DNA from: Shewanella atlantica
GTDB taxonomy: Bacteria > Pseudomonadota > Gammaproteobacteria > Enterobacterales > Shewanellaceae
Direction of reading: 5' to 3'
DNA length: 64,000 nt
NCBI RefSeq assembly: GCF_003966265.1
Contig: NZ_RXNV01000001.1
Coordinates: forward strand, 682,001-746,000
Below are positions 8,873-18,049 of this stretch, in pieces. The number at the start of each line of letters is the position of its first letter. Positions within the stretch are counted from its first letter, which is position 1. A program made the position numbers and the translations under genes. Below the pieces are notes generated by a model. That model worked only from the letters and a program-made list of their open reading frames with translations. It was not told where the DNA came from and did not search any database.

Positions 8873-11239
8873 ATGTCACAACAGCAAGAGATCAGCGCGT
8901 TAAAGAAATTTGTAAGAGCTACAAACTTTCTAGCGACATCGCAAATTTATCTAAAGAAAAACGTACTGCATAAGCGTGCACTTGCACACACAGATATCAA
9001 GCCTAGACTACTAGGTCACTGGGGTACTTGCCCTGGTATCAACTTTGTCTACGCTAACGTCAACCGTCTAATTGTTAAAAACAACCGCTCATTCGTCTAC
9101 CTAGTAGGCCCAGGTCACGGTTTCCCTGCAGTACAAGCTAACCTTTTCATGGAAGGCTCTCTTAGCCATTATTACCCAGATGTTATTCCATACAATGAAG
9201 AAGGTATCACTGATATCTGTCAGAAGTTCTCTGCAGCTTATGGTTACCCTTCACACGCTAACCCGGAAGCACCTGGACAAATTCTGGAAGGTGGTGAACT
9301 AGGTTATTCACTTTCAGTTGCCTGGGGTGCAGTATTAGATAATCCTGATCTGATTGCAGCTTGTCTGGTTGGTGATGGTGAGTCAGAAACCGGTCCTCTT
9401 GCTGCTTCTTGGTATGCAAACCGTTTAGTAGACCCTGCCACTAACGGTGCGGTACTACCAATCGTTCATATCAACGGTTATAAGATCTCTGGTCCAACTC
9501 GTATGGGTCGTATGAGTCACGAAGAACTTGATCTTGAATTCCGTGGTCTGGGTTACCACCCAATCATCGTCGATGACGAGCTTGAAGAAGACGTCTACGT
9601 TCAGATGGCAAATGCCATGGACAAGTCATATGAGATGATCACAGATATCCAGAAACGTGCACGCAGCGGTGAAGATGTTGTTAAGCCACGCTGGCCTGTC
9701 ATCTTAATGCGTACCGCTAAAGGTTGGACCGGTACTGCTGAGTACAATGGTAAGAAGCTTGAGGGTAACTGCGAATCTCACCAGGTTATCGTTAACAAGT
9801 GTGCTACCGACAAGGGTCATCTAGACGCCCTAAACACTTGGTTAGCAAGCTATAAGTTCGATGAGCTTTACTCAATCAACGATAAAGGCGAGCTAATCTT
9901 CGATAAAGAGATCCAGACTCTTCTTCCGCCAAAAGATCTATGTTGTGGCCGTCAACACTTAAGCTACGGCGGTGAAGTGGTTCGTGCTCTTGCAAACCCG
10001 GATCTGTCTAAACTCGCTTACGGTGCAGAAACGCCTCGTGGTACACGTGGCCTATCTATGTACAAGATGGGTGAGTGGATGCGTGACGCAATGAAACTCA
10101 ACCGTGACCAGCGTAACCTGCGTATCTTCAGCCCGGATGAAACTTATTCGAACCAGCTTCAAGCCGTATTCGAAGAGACAGACAGAGCATGGACGTGGCC
10201 AATCGAAGAGTGGGACGAAGATATGGCCCGTGACGGTCGTGTCATCGAGCTGCTATCTGAGAACTTGCTTTTCGGTATGATGCACGGCTACACAGTGACA
10301 GGTCGTCACGCGATGTTCCCAACTTATGAGTCATTCTCTCAAGTTGTTTCATCAATGGCTGACCAATACTGTAAGTATGTATATGCGAGCCAGGGCGTAC
10401 ACTTCCGTAAGCCGGTACCATCATGTAACGTCGTTCTCTCTTCACTGTTAGAGCGTCAGGATCACAACGGTTACTCACATCAGAACCCATCATTCCTGGG
10501 TGCTATGCTTGAGAAACACCCTAAGATTATCTCTGCATATCTACCTGCAGATGGTAACAGCACATTGGTTTACACTGAGCGTGCCTATGCGGATCGTGAC
10601 AAGCTAAACATCATCGTTGCAGGTAAGAAAGACTTGCCACAATGGTTATCACTTGATGAAGCACGTCAACAGGCTAAAGACGGTGTCATGGTTTGGGACT
10701 TCGCATCAGATGACAATCCAGATGTTGTTCTGGTTGGTTGTGGTGATTATGTCACTCAAGAAGCGATGGCAGCTCTGGTATTAATCAGAGAAATTCTACC
10801 ACGCGTTCGTATCCGTTTCGTCAGTGTTACTGAATTAACCAGCAGCGGTCTTGGTAGCCTCGACTTCCAAAGCAAGCCATGGTTAATGGACGAAGTATTT
10901 ACAGCCGATAAGGGTGTTGTATTCAACTACCACGGTTACCCGAACACCATCAAGAAACTTGTATTCGATTATAAGGGCAGCGAGCGCTTCAGAATCAAGG
11001 GTTATGAAGAGGAAGGTTCAACGACTACTCCATTCGATATGGGTGTTCGTAACGGTACTTCACGTTATCACTTAGTTATTGATATGGCTTACAAGCTATT
11101 CCAACAAGGCGTGATCGATGAAACTCAGCATGTTGCAATAACAACCGATATGCTACAGCGTTTAGTTGACCACAGAAACTACATCAAGGCTAACGGTGTA
11201 GACCCAATCAGCCTTGAAAACTGGGTATGGACTCGATAG
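8873..11239 (+). CDS. xfp: Xylulose-5-phosphate / fructose-6-phosphate phosphoketolase
   Basis: Thiamine-diphosphate enzyme that splits xylulose-5-P or fructose-6-P with phosphate into acetyl-phosphate and glyceraldehyde-3-P or erythrose-4-P. The 788-residue length fits. Motifs are LGHWGTCPGINFVYAN near the N-terminus, GPGHGFPA, GDGESETGP (ThDP/Mg binding), HINGYKISGPTRMGR and the C-terminal YHGYPNTIKKL. The second ATG (8873), preceded by GGGG 6 nt away, is a better start than the in-frame ATG at 8861. Codon use is that of a highly expressed gene. It lies near tal-pgi and shares HexR-type sites with it. Dual or single substrate specificity cannot be told from sequence. Confidence 0.96.
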   Translation: MSQQQEISALKKFVRATNFLATSQIYLKKNVLHKRALAHTDIKPRLLGHWGTCPGINFVYANVNRLIVKNNRSFVYLVGPGHGFPAVQANLFMEGSLSHYYPDVIPYNEEGITDICQKFSAAYGYPSHANPEAPGQILEGGELGYSLSVAWGAVLDNPDLIAACLVGDGESETGPLAASWYANRLVDPATNGAVLPIVHINGYKISGPTRMGRMSHEELDLEFRGLGYHPIIVDDELEEDVYVQMANAMDKSYEMITDIQKRARSGEDVVKPRWPVILMRTAKGWTGTAEYNGKKLEGNCESHQVIVNKCATDKGHLDALNTWLASYKFDELYSINDKGELIFDKEIQTLLPPKDLCCGRQHLSYGGEVVRALANPDLSKLAYGAETPRGTRGLSMYKMGEWMRDAMKLNRDQRNLRIFSPDETYSNQLQAVFEETDRAWTWPIEEWDEDMARDGRVIELLSENLLFGMMHGYTVTGRHAMFPTYESFSQVVSSMADQYCKYVYASQGVHFRKPVPSCNVVLSSLLERQDHNGYSHQNPSFLGAMLEKHPKIISAYLPADGNSTLVYTERAYADRDKLNIIVAGKKDLPQWLSLDEARQQAKDGVMVWDFASDDNPDVVLVGCGDYVTQEAMAALVLIREILPRVRIRFVSVTELTSSGLGSLDFQSKPWLMDEVFTADKGVVFNYHGYPNTIKKLVFDYKGSERFRIKGYEEEGSTTTPFDMGVRNGTSRYHLVIDMAYKLFQQGVIDETQHVAITTDMLQRLVDHRNYIKANGVDPISLENWVWTR

Positions 11240-11272
11240 AGAACCAACCAGAAGTCATAAGCTGATAACAGT

Positions 11273-11303
11273 AAGTGCACTCTTTTAGAGTGCACTTTTT
11301 TTT
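11273..11303 (+). terminator. Rho-independent terminator of xfp
   Basis: AAGTGCACTCT/AGAGTGCACTT perfect 11-bp stem followed by T8. Confidence 0.92.
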
Positions 11304-11493
11304 GCCTGAAAAACTATGAATAAACGCTGAAAAATCACTGCTTAGCCAATAATAAGCTTGCTTGAGATCACAAAAGCAATGGATAATATCGCCAGCTGGC
11401 AGATAAGCCAAAGGATCCCCTCTTCAAAATGCTAGCCGTGTTTTATCAGATGATAAGACAGCATGGGGAACGGAAAACAAAAAAGGATTTGAG

Positions 11494-12594
11494 ATGATGA
11501 ACCAAACAGTAAAAGCAATTCTGCTTACTTCAATGCTTCCATTCGCTGCAAACGCAGCACAAGAACTCACCCCCTGGTATGTCGGTGGCGGACTGGGTGT
11601 TAACAATTACGAGCCCAGCTGCGACATGAAAACCATGAAGGTCTGCGGTGAGGATGCTCCTTATGCATGGGACGTCTTCGGTGGCTACCTGTTCAACGAC
11701 TATTTTGGTGTTGAACTCGGTTATCGGGATCTTGGGCGCGCCGAATGGATAGACTATTCTAACAAACTCAATGATGTAGGCGCTAAAGGGATGAGTTTAG
11801 GTGTGGTCGGCTTCTGGCCTATTGCTAACCGCTGGAGCCTATCTGTAGAAGCCGGCGCAATGAACTACCTGCTATCAAACAACAAAGAATACGGTAGTGA
11901 GTATTATAGTGATAGTGGTGTTGCGCCTTACTTAGGGGCTGGTATCGGGTATAACATCACCGAAAACCTCAAGCTTCAGGCTAAATACCGCAGATATGAA
12001 AACCTTGATGAAGACAGATGGAACACCCTTGAGATGGAGAGCAACTACTGGGGACTGGAGCTAAGCTACCGCTTCGGGAAATCTGCTCCAACCGTCCTCG
12101 CACCTGTTATTGCAGCCGTTATCGACTCTGATAACGACGGGGTTATCGACTCGCTCGATAAGTGCCCGGATACTCCAGCAACTCATAAAGTCGATGCTAA
12201 TGGTTGCTCTATCTATAAGCAGATCACCGAACAACGCGATCTGGGCTCAATCTTATTCGCCAACGACTCATCCGTTGTTAAGAGTGAATCTATCGCAAGA
12301 ATTGAAAAACTTGCTAACTATATGAATAAGAACCCGCAATCTAAAGTGCTTATCTCAGGTCACGCATCGGATGTAGGAAAAGCCGATTACAATATGCAGC
12401 TTTCCGATAAGCGCGCAAATGCAGTTGCCGAGATACTTATTAATAAGTTCGGTATCAGCAAAGATCGTGTATCGGCTAAAGGTTTTGGTATAACCAAACC
12501 CGTTATCCAAGGTCGTAGCAATGAAGCCAACAAGGCTAACCGACGTATCGAAGCTCATGTGACAGGTGTTAGAAAAGAAGCCTTGATAAAATAA
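11494..12594 (+). CDS. OmpA-family outer membrane protein
   Basis: 366 residues. A Sec signal peptide runs to about residue 22 (FAANA-AQELTP). An N-terminal eight-strand barrel of the OmpA/opacity type spans roughly residues 23-195 (GGGLGVNNYE, VFGGYLFNDYFGVELGYRDLG). A short linker carries one thrombospondin type 3 calcium repeat (DSDNDGVIDSLDKCPDTP). The C-terminal OmpA domain is peptidoglycan-binding and has GHASDVGKADYNMQLSDKRA and NRRIEAHVTG, including the conserved Asp and Arg. It probably links the outer membrane to the cell wall. ATG at 11494 with AAAAGGATTTGAG upstream; single gene with its own terminator. Confidence 0.9.
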   Translation: MMNQTVKAILLTSMLPFAANAAQELTPWYVGGGLGVNNYEPSCDMKTMKVCGEDAPYAWDVFGGYLFNDYFGVELGYRDLGRAEWIDYSNKLNDVGAKGMSLGVVGFWPIANRWSLSVEAGAMNYLLSNNKEYGSEYYSDSGVAPYLGAGIGYNITENLKLQAKYRRYENLDEDRWNTLEMESNYWGLELSYRFGKSAPTVLAPVIAAVIDSDNDGVIDSLDKCPDTPATHKVDANGCSIYKQITEQRDLGSILFANDSSVVKSESIARIEKLANYMNKNPQSKVLISGHASDVGKADYNMQLSDKRANAVAEILINKFGISKDRVSAKGFGITKPVIQGRSNEANKANRRIEAHVTGVRKEALIK

Positions 12595-12615
12595 CCGGGC
12601 TCACATTTATATAAG

Positions 12616-12646
12616 AAACCGCTACTTCAGTGTGGCGGTTTTTTTA
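12616..12646 (+). terminator. Rho-independent terminator of the OmpA-like gene
   Basis: AAACCGC/GCGGTTT stem with partial pairing inside, followed by T7. Confidence 0.8.
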
Positions 12647-12757
12647 TCTGTATCCATATCGACCTAAGAGCTATACTCTCAAATACTCATTTTTGGCTAG
12701 TATTATTTAGCAATCTTACGTTTAAAAACCCTTTTTACTGATATTTTACAACTTTCC

Positions 12758-12772
12758 TGTAATTTTTTTTCA
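12758..12772. promoter_or_regulatory. Possible HexR site upstream of tal-pgi
   Basis: TGTAATTTTTTTTCA matches the HexR palindrome with a perfect left half and two mismatches in the right half, 90 bp before tal. Weak alone, but the neighbouring xfp has a perfect site. Confidence 0.4.
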
Positions 12773-12861
12773 TTTATGGTTGGAAATATCATCAAGATCG
12801 CTTCTAATACCTGTTGCAAATCACGAACCTTAAGCTGCTTCTTAAGAAGGATGTTATTTTT

Positions 12862-13818
12862 ATGCCTAATACACTCGAACAATTCAAATCAATTACGACT
12901 ATTGTTGCCGATACCGGTGACATTGAAGCCATAAAGCGTTACCAACCGGAAGACGCAACGACCAATCCATCTTTAATATTAAAAGCAGCTCAGATCCCCG
13001 ATTATGCTCACCTTATTCAAAATGCTATCGAGTGGGCAAAATCACAGAGTGACTCCTTAGAGCAACAGGTCGAAGATGCCGGTGATAAGCTTGCGGTCAA
13101 TATTGGTGTAGAGATCTTAAAGATTGTCCCTGGCAGAATCTCAACTGAAGTCGATGCCAGACTCTCTTTCGATAGAGCAGGTTCAATAACTAAAGCTCAC
13201 AAACTTATTAAGCTGTATAAAGAAGCCGGAATTGATAAATCTCGTATTCTCATCAAACTCGCCTCGACTTGGGAAGGTATTTGCGCCGCCAGAGAGTTAG
13301 AGCAGGAAGGCATCAACTGTAATCTAACCTTGCTCTTTAGTTTCGCCCAAGCGCGTGCATGTGCTGAAGCTGGGGTCTACCTTATCTCTCCGTTCGTTGG
13401 CCGCATACTCGATTGGTACAAGAAAGACACAGGTCTTGAGTACTCTGCCGCTGAAGATCCTGGCGTTATCTCGGTGACAGAGATCTACAACTACTATAAG
13501 CGTCACGGTTTCAACACTGTCGTTATGGGCGCAAGCTTTCGTAATACAGGTGAGATCATCGAACTGGCGGGCTGTGACCGTCTGACTATAGGTCCGGCGC
13601 TTCTCGAAGAGTTAGCAAATTCACAAACTGAAGTCGTGCGTAAACTTGTTCCAACAGAAACTGTTGTTGCTGCAGCAGAGCCGCTGACTGAAGCGCAATT
13701 CCGTTGGGAGTTTAACGAAGACCCAATGGCAGTCGAAAAGCTAGCCGAAGGGATCAGAAACTTCGCTATCGACCAAGGTAAGCTCGAAGTCATGCTGAAA
13801 GATAAATTGGCCTGCTAG
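12862..13818 (+). CDS. tal: Transaldolase
   Basis: Moves a dihydroxyacetone unit between sugar phosphates in the non-oxidative pentose phosphate pathway. The 318-residue product matches the E. coli TalB size. It begins [20 protein letters not shown] and contains [13 protein letters not shown], the Schiff-base lysine segment [13 protein letters not shown] and [13 protein letters not shown]. The ATG at 12862 (AAGGA 10 nt upstream) is chosen over an in-frame TTG 48 nt earlier. Only 13 nt separate tal from pgi, so the two form an operon. Confidence 0.97.
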   Translation: MPNTLEQFKSITTIVADTGDIEAIKRYQPEDATTNPSLILKAAQIPDYAHLIQNAIEWAKSQSDSLEQQVEDAGDKLAVNIGVEILKIVPGRISTEVDARLSFDRAGSITKAHKLIKLYKEAGIDKSRILIKLASTWEGICAARELEQEGINCNLTLLFSFAQARACAEAGVYLISPFVGRILDWYKKDTGLEYSAAEDPGVISVTEIYNYYKRHGFNTVVMGASFRNTGEIIELAGCDRLTIGPALLEELANSQTEVVRKLVPTETVVAAAEPLTEAQFRWEFNEDPMAVEKLAEGIRNFAIDQGKLEVMLKDKLAC

Positions 13819-13831
13819 GGAGATTATTAAG

Positions 13832-15469
13832 ATGACCGAACTGACTCAAGGCAAAGCCTGGAAAGCGTTAAAGGCTCATACTGAAGGCTTGGCTCATATG
13901 AGAGCACTTTTTGAAAGTGACACTCAACGTTTCGACCATATGTCTACCTCGGCTTGTGGCCTGTTTTTAGATTACTCCAAAAACAGGGCAAACCAGGAGA
14001 CAATGTCTCTCCTGTTCAATCTTGCAAAAGATGCTCAGCTCGAGTCGAAAATCAAAGCCATGTTTAATGGTGAAATGATCAATACGACTGAGAAGCGGGC
14101 CGTGCTACACACTGCGCTTCGTGCAAAGCCTGAACAAGAAATAATGCTTGATGGTGTTAATATTGTTCAAGAGGTGCAAGAGACGCAGCAGCAGATGGAA
14201 CAGTTCGTCGACGCTGTCAGTTCCGGTAATTGGAAGGGTTACACGGGCAAGAAGATCACCGATATTGTCAGTATCGGAATTGGTGGCTCTTTTCTGGGAC
14301 CAAAGATAGTTTCACAGGCACTAAGACCCTATTGGAGCAAGCAGCTAAATTGCCATTTTGTTGCTAATGTTGATGCGAGTTCTATTGTTGAGAAGTTAAA
14401 ACCTCTCAATGCTGAAACCACACTATTCATCATGTCCTCTAAATCATTTGGTACCCAAGAGACACTAACTAATACCTTAAGTGCAAAAGACTGGTTTATC
14501 GAACAAGGTGGCTCTCAGGCTGACGTTGCTAAGCATTTCGTCGCTGTTACATCCAATGTAGCCAAAGCCACTGAATTTGGTATCGATGCAGATAATATCT
14601 TCCCCATGTGGGATTGGGTTGGTGGTCGTTACTCTCTTTGGTCTGCCATCGGACTCCCGATAGCTTTATTGATTGGGATGGATAACTTCAGAGCCTTGCT
14701 AAGCGGCGCAAATGAAATGGATCAACATTTTATTAATGCGCCACTTTCTGAGAATATGCCGGTGATCATGGGTCTATTCTCATTGCTATATGGCAATTTC
14801 CATGACGCTCAGTCTCATGTGGTCTTAACTTATGATCATTACTTGAGAGGCTTACCTGCATACTTCCAGCAACTGGATATGGAGAGTAATGGCAAATCTG
14901 TGACCTTAGATGGCACAGAGGTCGATCACAGCACAGGGCCTGTTATCTGGGGCGGAGAAGGTACAAACGGCCAGCATGCATACCACCAGTTATTGCATCA
15001 GGGAACCGCCCTTATCCCGGCTGACTTTATCATGCCACTTCAGAGCCATAATCCTCTTGGTGAGCATCATGTACAACTTGCCTCAAATTGTTTTGGTCAA
15101 ACCCAGGCACTCATGCAAGGTCGCTCATATGAAGAAGCACTCAAAGAGCTCGCCGATAGCAAATTGCCAGCTGATGAAAAAAGCGTAATAGCCAAGCATA
15201 AGGTGATGCAGGGTAATAAGCCCAGTAACACCATTTTAATGGATAAGTTAACCCCACAGACACTAGGTGCGTTAATCGCCTTATATGAGCACAGAACTTT
15301 TGTTCAGGGTGCCATCTGGCAGATAAACTCATTCGATCAGTGGGGAGTCGAGCTTGGTAAGACATTAGGTAATGATGTTCTGGATAGACTCAGTGCTGAA
15401 AATAATGCAACTGAACTGGACTGTTCAAGCAATGGCTTGATCAACATGTTCCGACAGAAAAAAATCTAG
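13832..15469 (+). CDS. pgi: Glucose-6-phosphate isomerase
   Basis: Interconverts glucose-6-P and fructose-6-P. 545 residues, standard length. Signature segments include [13 protein letters not shown], the sugar-phosphate loop [38 protein letters not shown] and the C-terminal [15 protein letters not shown] at 13832 with AGGGAG upstream. Second gene after tal; a terminator follows. With tal and xfp it links glycolysis, the pentose phosphate pathway and acetyl-phosphate production. Confidence 0.98.
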   Translation: MTELTQGKAWKALKAHTEGLAHMRALFESDTQRFDHMSTSACGLFLDYSKNRANQETMSLLFNLAKDAQLESKIKAMFNGEMINTTEKRAVLHTALRAKPEQEIMLDGVNIVQEVQETQQQMEQFVDAVSSGNWKGYTGKKITDIVSIGIGGSFLGPKIVSQALRPYWSKQLNCHFVANVDASSIVEKLKPLNAETTLFIMSSKSFGTQETLTNTLSAKDWFIEQGGSQADVAKHFVAVTSNVAKATEFGIDADNIFPMWDWVGGRYSLWSAIGLPIALLIGMDNFRALLSGANEMDQHFINAPLSENMPVIMGLFSLLYGNFHDAQSHVVLTYDHYLRGLPAYFQQLDMESNGKSVTLDGTEVDHSTGPVIWGGEGTNGQHAYHQLLHQGTALIPADFIMPLQSHNPLGEHHVQLASNCFGQTQALMQGRSYEEALKELADSKLPADEKSVIAKHKVMQGNKPSNTILMDKLTPQTLGALIALYEHRTFVQGAIWQINSFDQWGVELGKTLGNDVLDRLSAENNATELDCSSNGLINMFRQKKI

Positions 15470-15485
15470 CCAAAATATCTGCCGT

Positions 15486-15518
15486 AAAAAAAGCCAGTTT
15501 TCACTGGCTTTTTTTTAT
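15486..15518 (+). terminator. Rho-independent terminator of tal-pgi
   Basis: AAAAAGCCAGT/ACTGGCTTTTT hairpin with TTTC loop and a long T run. Confidence 0.92.
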
Positions 15519-15695
15519 TCGCTAGCCCATAACTCCAAATTTTCAACTTTTCTTTATAGTTAGCTCTAAAATTAAAAATTAATCGCCACAAAACCTTCAT
15601 TCCGATTTAACAATTCCGAAACATTCTTCTTGCACACTATTTTAAAAGTGTGGTATTTAATTGTTGAACAAAAAATAAAACAACAGGAGGTTGCC

Positions 15696-15881
15696 ATGAA
15701 TCGATTAGATTATGGTAGTGCGCTAGATACAGTCGTAGAAAGACCGAGTCGCTCAAGAAGCTCCAACAAGAAGCGTAAATGGCGTGAGATTGAAGCGTTG
15801 AAGGAAAAACATCGCTTACTTAAGGAACTTCAAGACATAGATACCAACTTCAGCTGCGAACTCGATAACCTCCTGATGTAA
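15696..15881 (+). CDS. DUF3545 family protein
   Basis: Small basic protein of 61 residues, unknown function. A Ser/Arg-rich segment (ERPSRSRSSNKKRKWREIEALKE) is followed by a short predicted helix KEKHRLLKELQDID. The ATG at 15696 is chosen because CAGGAGG lies 5 nt upstream. The family is, as far as I recall, confined to Shewanella, Vibrio and relatives. It has its own terminator. Confidence 0.8.
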   Translation: MNRLDYGSALDTVVERPSRSRSSNKKRKWREIEALKEKHRLLKELQDIDTNFSCELDNLLM

Positions 15882-15900
15882 ATAAGTTAAAATTCAAATG

Positions 15901-15928
15901 AAAAGAGCGCTTAAGGCGCTCTTTTTTG
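15901..15928 (+). terminator. Rho-independent terminator of the DUF3545 gene
   Basis: AGAGCGC/GCGCTCT hairpin followed by T6. Confidence 0.9.
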
Positions 15929-16165
15929 TGTCTGGAACACTTATGTAAATTTCCCATGGATGGATGGAAATTTACCTTGTGTCTGGACTTCTAGTAACAA
16001 AGAGATATGTCGCTCTTTATATACAAAGAGTCCATGGATAAAAGATATTCCAGACATTTTCATGACATTCCCTTCATCTGACCCATAAGGATATGGGAAA
16101 TGTCTTCGAAGCGAATGGAACGCTTTAGACCCTGAACGTCATGGATAGAAATTTACCTAAAGTCG
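15928..16165. repeat. Palindrome-rich degenerate repeat patch
   Basis: No protein gene. Contains a perfect 10-bp inverted repeat GTAAATTTCC/GGAAATTTAC (15945-15975). GTGTCTGGA occurs twice (15928 and 15979) and CATGGAT three times (near 15955, 16033 and 16140). Hairpins CTCTTT/AAAGAG (16013-16030) and CCCATA/TATGGG (16082-16097) follow. The composition suggests decayed mobile repeats, possibly also ending the hemerythrin transcript. Confidence 0.6.
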
Positions 16166-16180
16166 TGAAAATCACTCCCT

Positions 16181-16726
16181 TTAAAAGGTCTCATCATCCG
16201 TAATATAATCTCTAAGCTCTTCAAATAGTACATTATCATTATCGCTGAACAAAGGATCGTCGATAAGCTTTAATGAACACAGATCCTGAACATTTCCCCA
16301 ATCCTTTTTGTCCATCTCCTTGGCCAAAAGTGGAAAGATTATAGTATCTTCATAATTCATATGTTGCTCTTGCAATGCAACATACTCTTTCAGGTCAACC
16401 ACGAGTTGCTCTCTGGACACAACCACATCACTTAAAATCAAGTTCAGTGTCGTCATCAGAGATGCCGAAGCATCGATCAATTGATGATGTTCTTCCGCTA
16501 ATTTGTTTGGGCTATCCTCTTGTGAAACTTTTTTCAGATAGTAGTTATAGATAATATCTTCTAAAGGATGATGGCTATGCTCGGCGTAACTTTGCATATA
16601 CTCAACGACATCCCTGATAAGGTTAAAGTTGACAGCCTCACCTTCGGCTAACTTCCTATATTTAACCTTTAAAACATTTAGCAAAATGGCAATGTGCTTA
16701 TGATCACTGTTCAGCCTTGCAAGCAT
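16181..16726 (-). CDS. Hemerythrin HHE-domain protein
   Basis: 181-residue protein with a four-helix HHE fold that binds a di-iron centre. Likely iron ligands are H9/H11 in SDHKH, HSHHPLED at residues 50-57, EEHHQL and QHMNYED. Such proteins bind oxygen or nitric oxide or act in repair of iron-sulfur clusters. The ATG at 16726 has GGAG 6 nt upstream; longer starts at 16738 and 16798 (TTG) lack one. It follows a response regulator and a hybrid kinase on the same strand (136-bp gap), which suggests but does not prove a signalling link. Confidence 0.87.
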   Translation of the reverse strand: MLARLNSDHKHIAILLNVLKVKYRKLAEGEAVNFNLIRDVVEYMQSYAEHSHHPLEDIIYNYYLKKVSQEDSPNKLAEEHHQLIDASASLMTTLNLILSDVVVSREQLVVDLKEYVALQEQHMNYEDTIIFPLLAKEMDKKDWGNVQDLCSLKLIDDPLFSDNDNVLFEELRDYITDDETF

Positions 16727-16862
16727 AGTTGTCTCCATATCAAGAACATCGTTACATACAATATTAGTAAATAGATGAAATAATACCCAATATATCAAAG
16801 ACTATTGTTAAATGGATGTGACTAAGATCAACTGAAATAAAACTAAATCAAGAAAGTAGCCC

Positions 16863-17957
16863 TTAAGAAACGCTGGATTCAACAACACTTTTAACCGTGT
16901 TCAACGACCCCTGTAGGCGATAAAAAGCCTCACCCGCCGAATTAGCCTCTTTTAAGTTTCTTTCAACCATAGACGCAAAGTAATCCTCCTGCTCCTCAGT
17001 CATGTCTAGTACATGAAAACTGGTTCGGATCTCCGCAGTCATTCCAGTAAGAGCCGCACTGAACTTCTCATCATGCTCTAAAATTGCACCACTGATATTC
17101 CCCAGTAGCCCCTGGATCTCCATAAAGACATGCTTCAAAGTCTGCTGTCGTCCAATATCCAACACCCGCGCCTCAAGCCCCTCTACAATAACGGCAATGA
17201 TATCCCTTAACCTGCCATATAAGACCTCATCATCCAGTGGCATATTCTTTATCAGGAAAGAGACATGCTTGTCATTACAGATAGTCCTGCAGCCAAAGTC
17301 ATATAAGCGTCCATGTTTATCCAGAAGTTCAAGAATGTTGGCTTCTATGGGGCTGATCTCCCCATGTGATGGAGCAAAATAATGCACTTGGGCATCTCTG
17401 ATCTCCAAACAGGTATTTAAGTTAAGTTGCTGCATCAAATCAAAAAAGGCATCCGCCAGACTCTGATAATCATTACACAGGAAGCACTGCCTGAAAAACT
17501 GCAACACAGCACCATATTGTGACGACTCCGTCATGGATTGAAATGCCATATTTCGTGACATGGTTTCAGCCTGCACCAAGCAGCGCTTTTTTGTCTGATA
17601 TGATGCAACAGCCTGAACTTTAGCCACCAGCTCCTTCAGCTCAAAAGGTTTAGCAATGAAATCCACTGCACTGGCATCATAAGCTCTGAGACGCTCCTCC
17701 AGAGTATTCATGCCAGACACAAATATTACCGCCGTATCTTTACCCGACGCGGTCAGTTCCTGACAGAGTTCGATACCGCTTATATCGGGTAGGTTAATAT
17801 CCATCAATACAAGATCCGGTGTAGTCGACTCTAAAGCTTCGCGATAGGAGAAGGCGTCATTAAATACCTGAACCCGGTAATCACCATTGATCACCTCCTT
17901 GATAAGATCGCAATAGTCCTCATCATCGTCTACAACCCAAACTAATATCTCTTCCAT
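16863..17957 (-). CDS. Response regulator with uncharacterised C-terminal domain
   Basis: 364 residues. The N-terminal receiver domain (1-120) has the acidic pocket VVDDDED, phospho-acceptor Asp in LVLMDINLPD, the switch SGM and the lysine in AKPFE. The remaining 240 residues contain no DNA-binding, GGDEF, EAL or HD-GYP motif that I recognise. They include FFRQCFLCND with a CxxC pair and further cysteines (NTCLEIR, GCRTICND). The last part is helical. Output is therefore likely protein-protein interaction or a redox/metal-responsive function. ATG at 17957 with AGGAGAGA upstream. It lies 92 bp after the hybrid kinase gene. Confidence 0.85.
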   Translation of the reverse strand: MEEILVWVVDDDEDYCDLIKEVINGDYRVQVFNDAFSYREALESTTPDLVLMDINLPDISGIELCQELTASGKDTAVIFVSGMNTLEERLRAYDASAVDFIAKPFELKELVAKVQAVASYQTKKRCLVQAETMSRNMAFQSMTESSQYGAVLQFFRQCFLCNDYQSLADAFFDLMQQLNLNTCLEIRDAQVHYFAPSHGEISPIEANILELLDKHGRLYDFGCRTICNDKHVSFLIKNMPLDDEVLYGRLRDIIAVIVEGLEARVLDIGRQQTLKHVFMEIQGLLGNISGAILEHDEKFSAALTGMTAEIRTSFHVLDMTEEQEDYFASMVERNLKEANSAGEAFYRLQGSLNTVKSVVESSVS

Positions 17958-18049
17958 GCTAGATCTCTCCTTGCAAAAATACGTTACGGTTTCGCTTAGT
18001 TAGTATGCTCGGCCTACAAGGCTCAAATGGTTAACACTGAGTCATATGC

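Noticed and set aside
12814..12861. TTG start giving transaldolase 16 extra residues
   Set aside because: The extra residues are not like any transaldolase N-terminus, and the ATG at 12862 has a ribosome-binding site and gives the family length.
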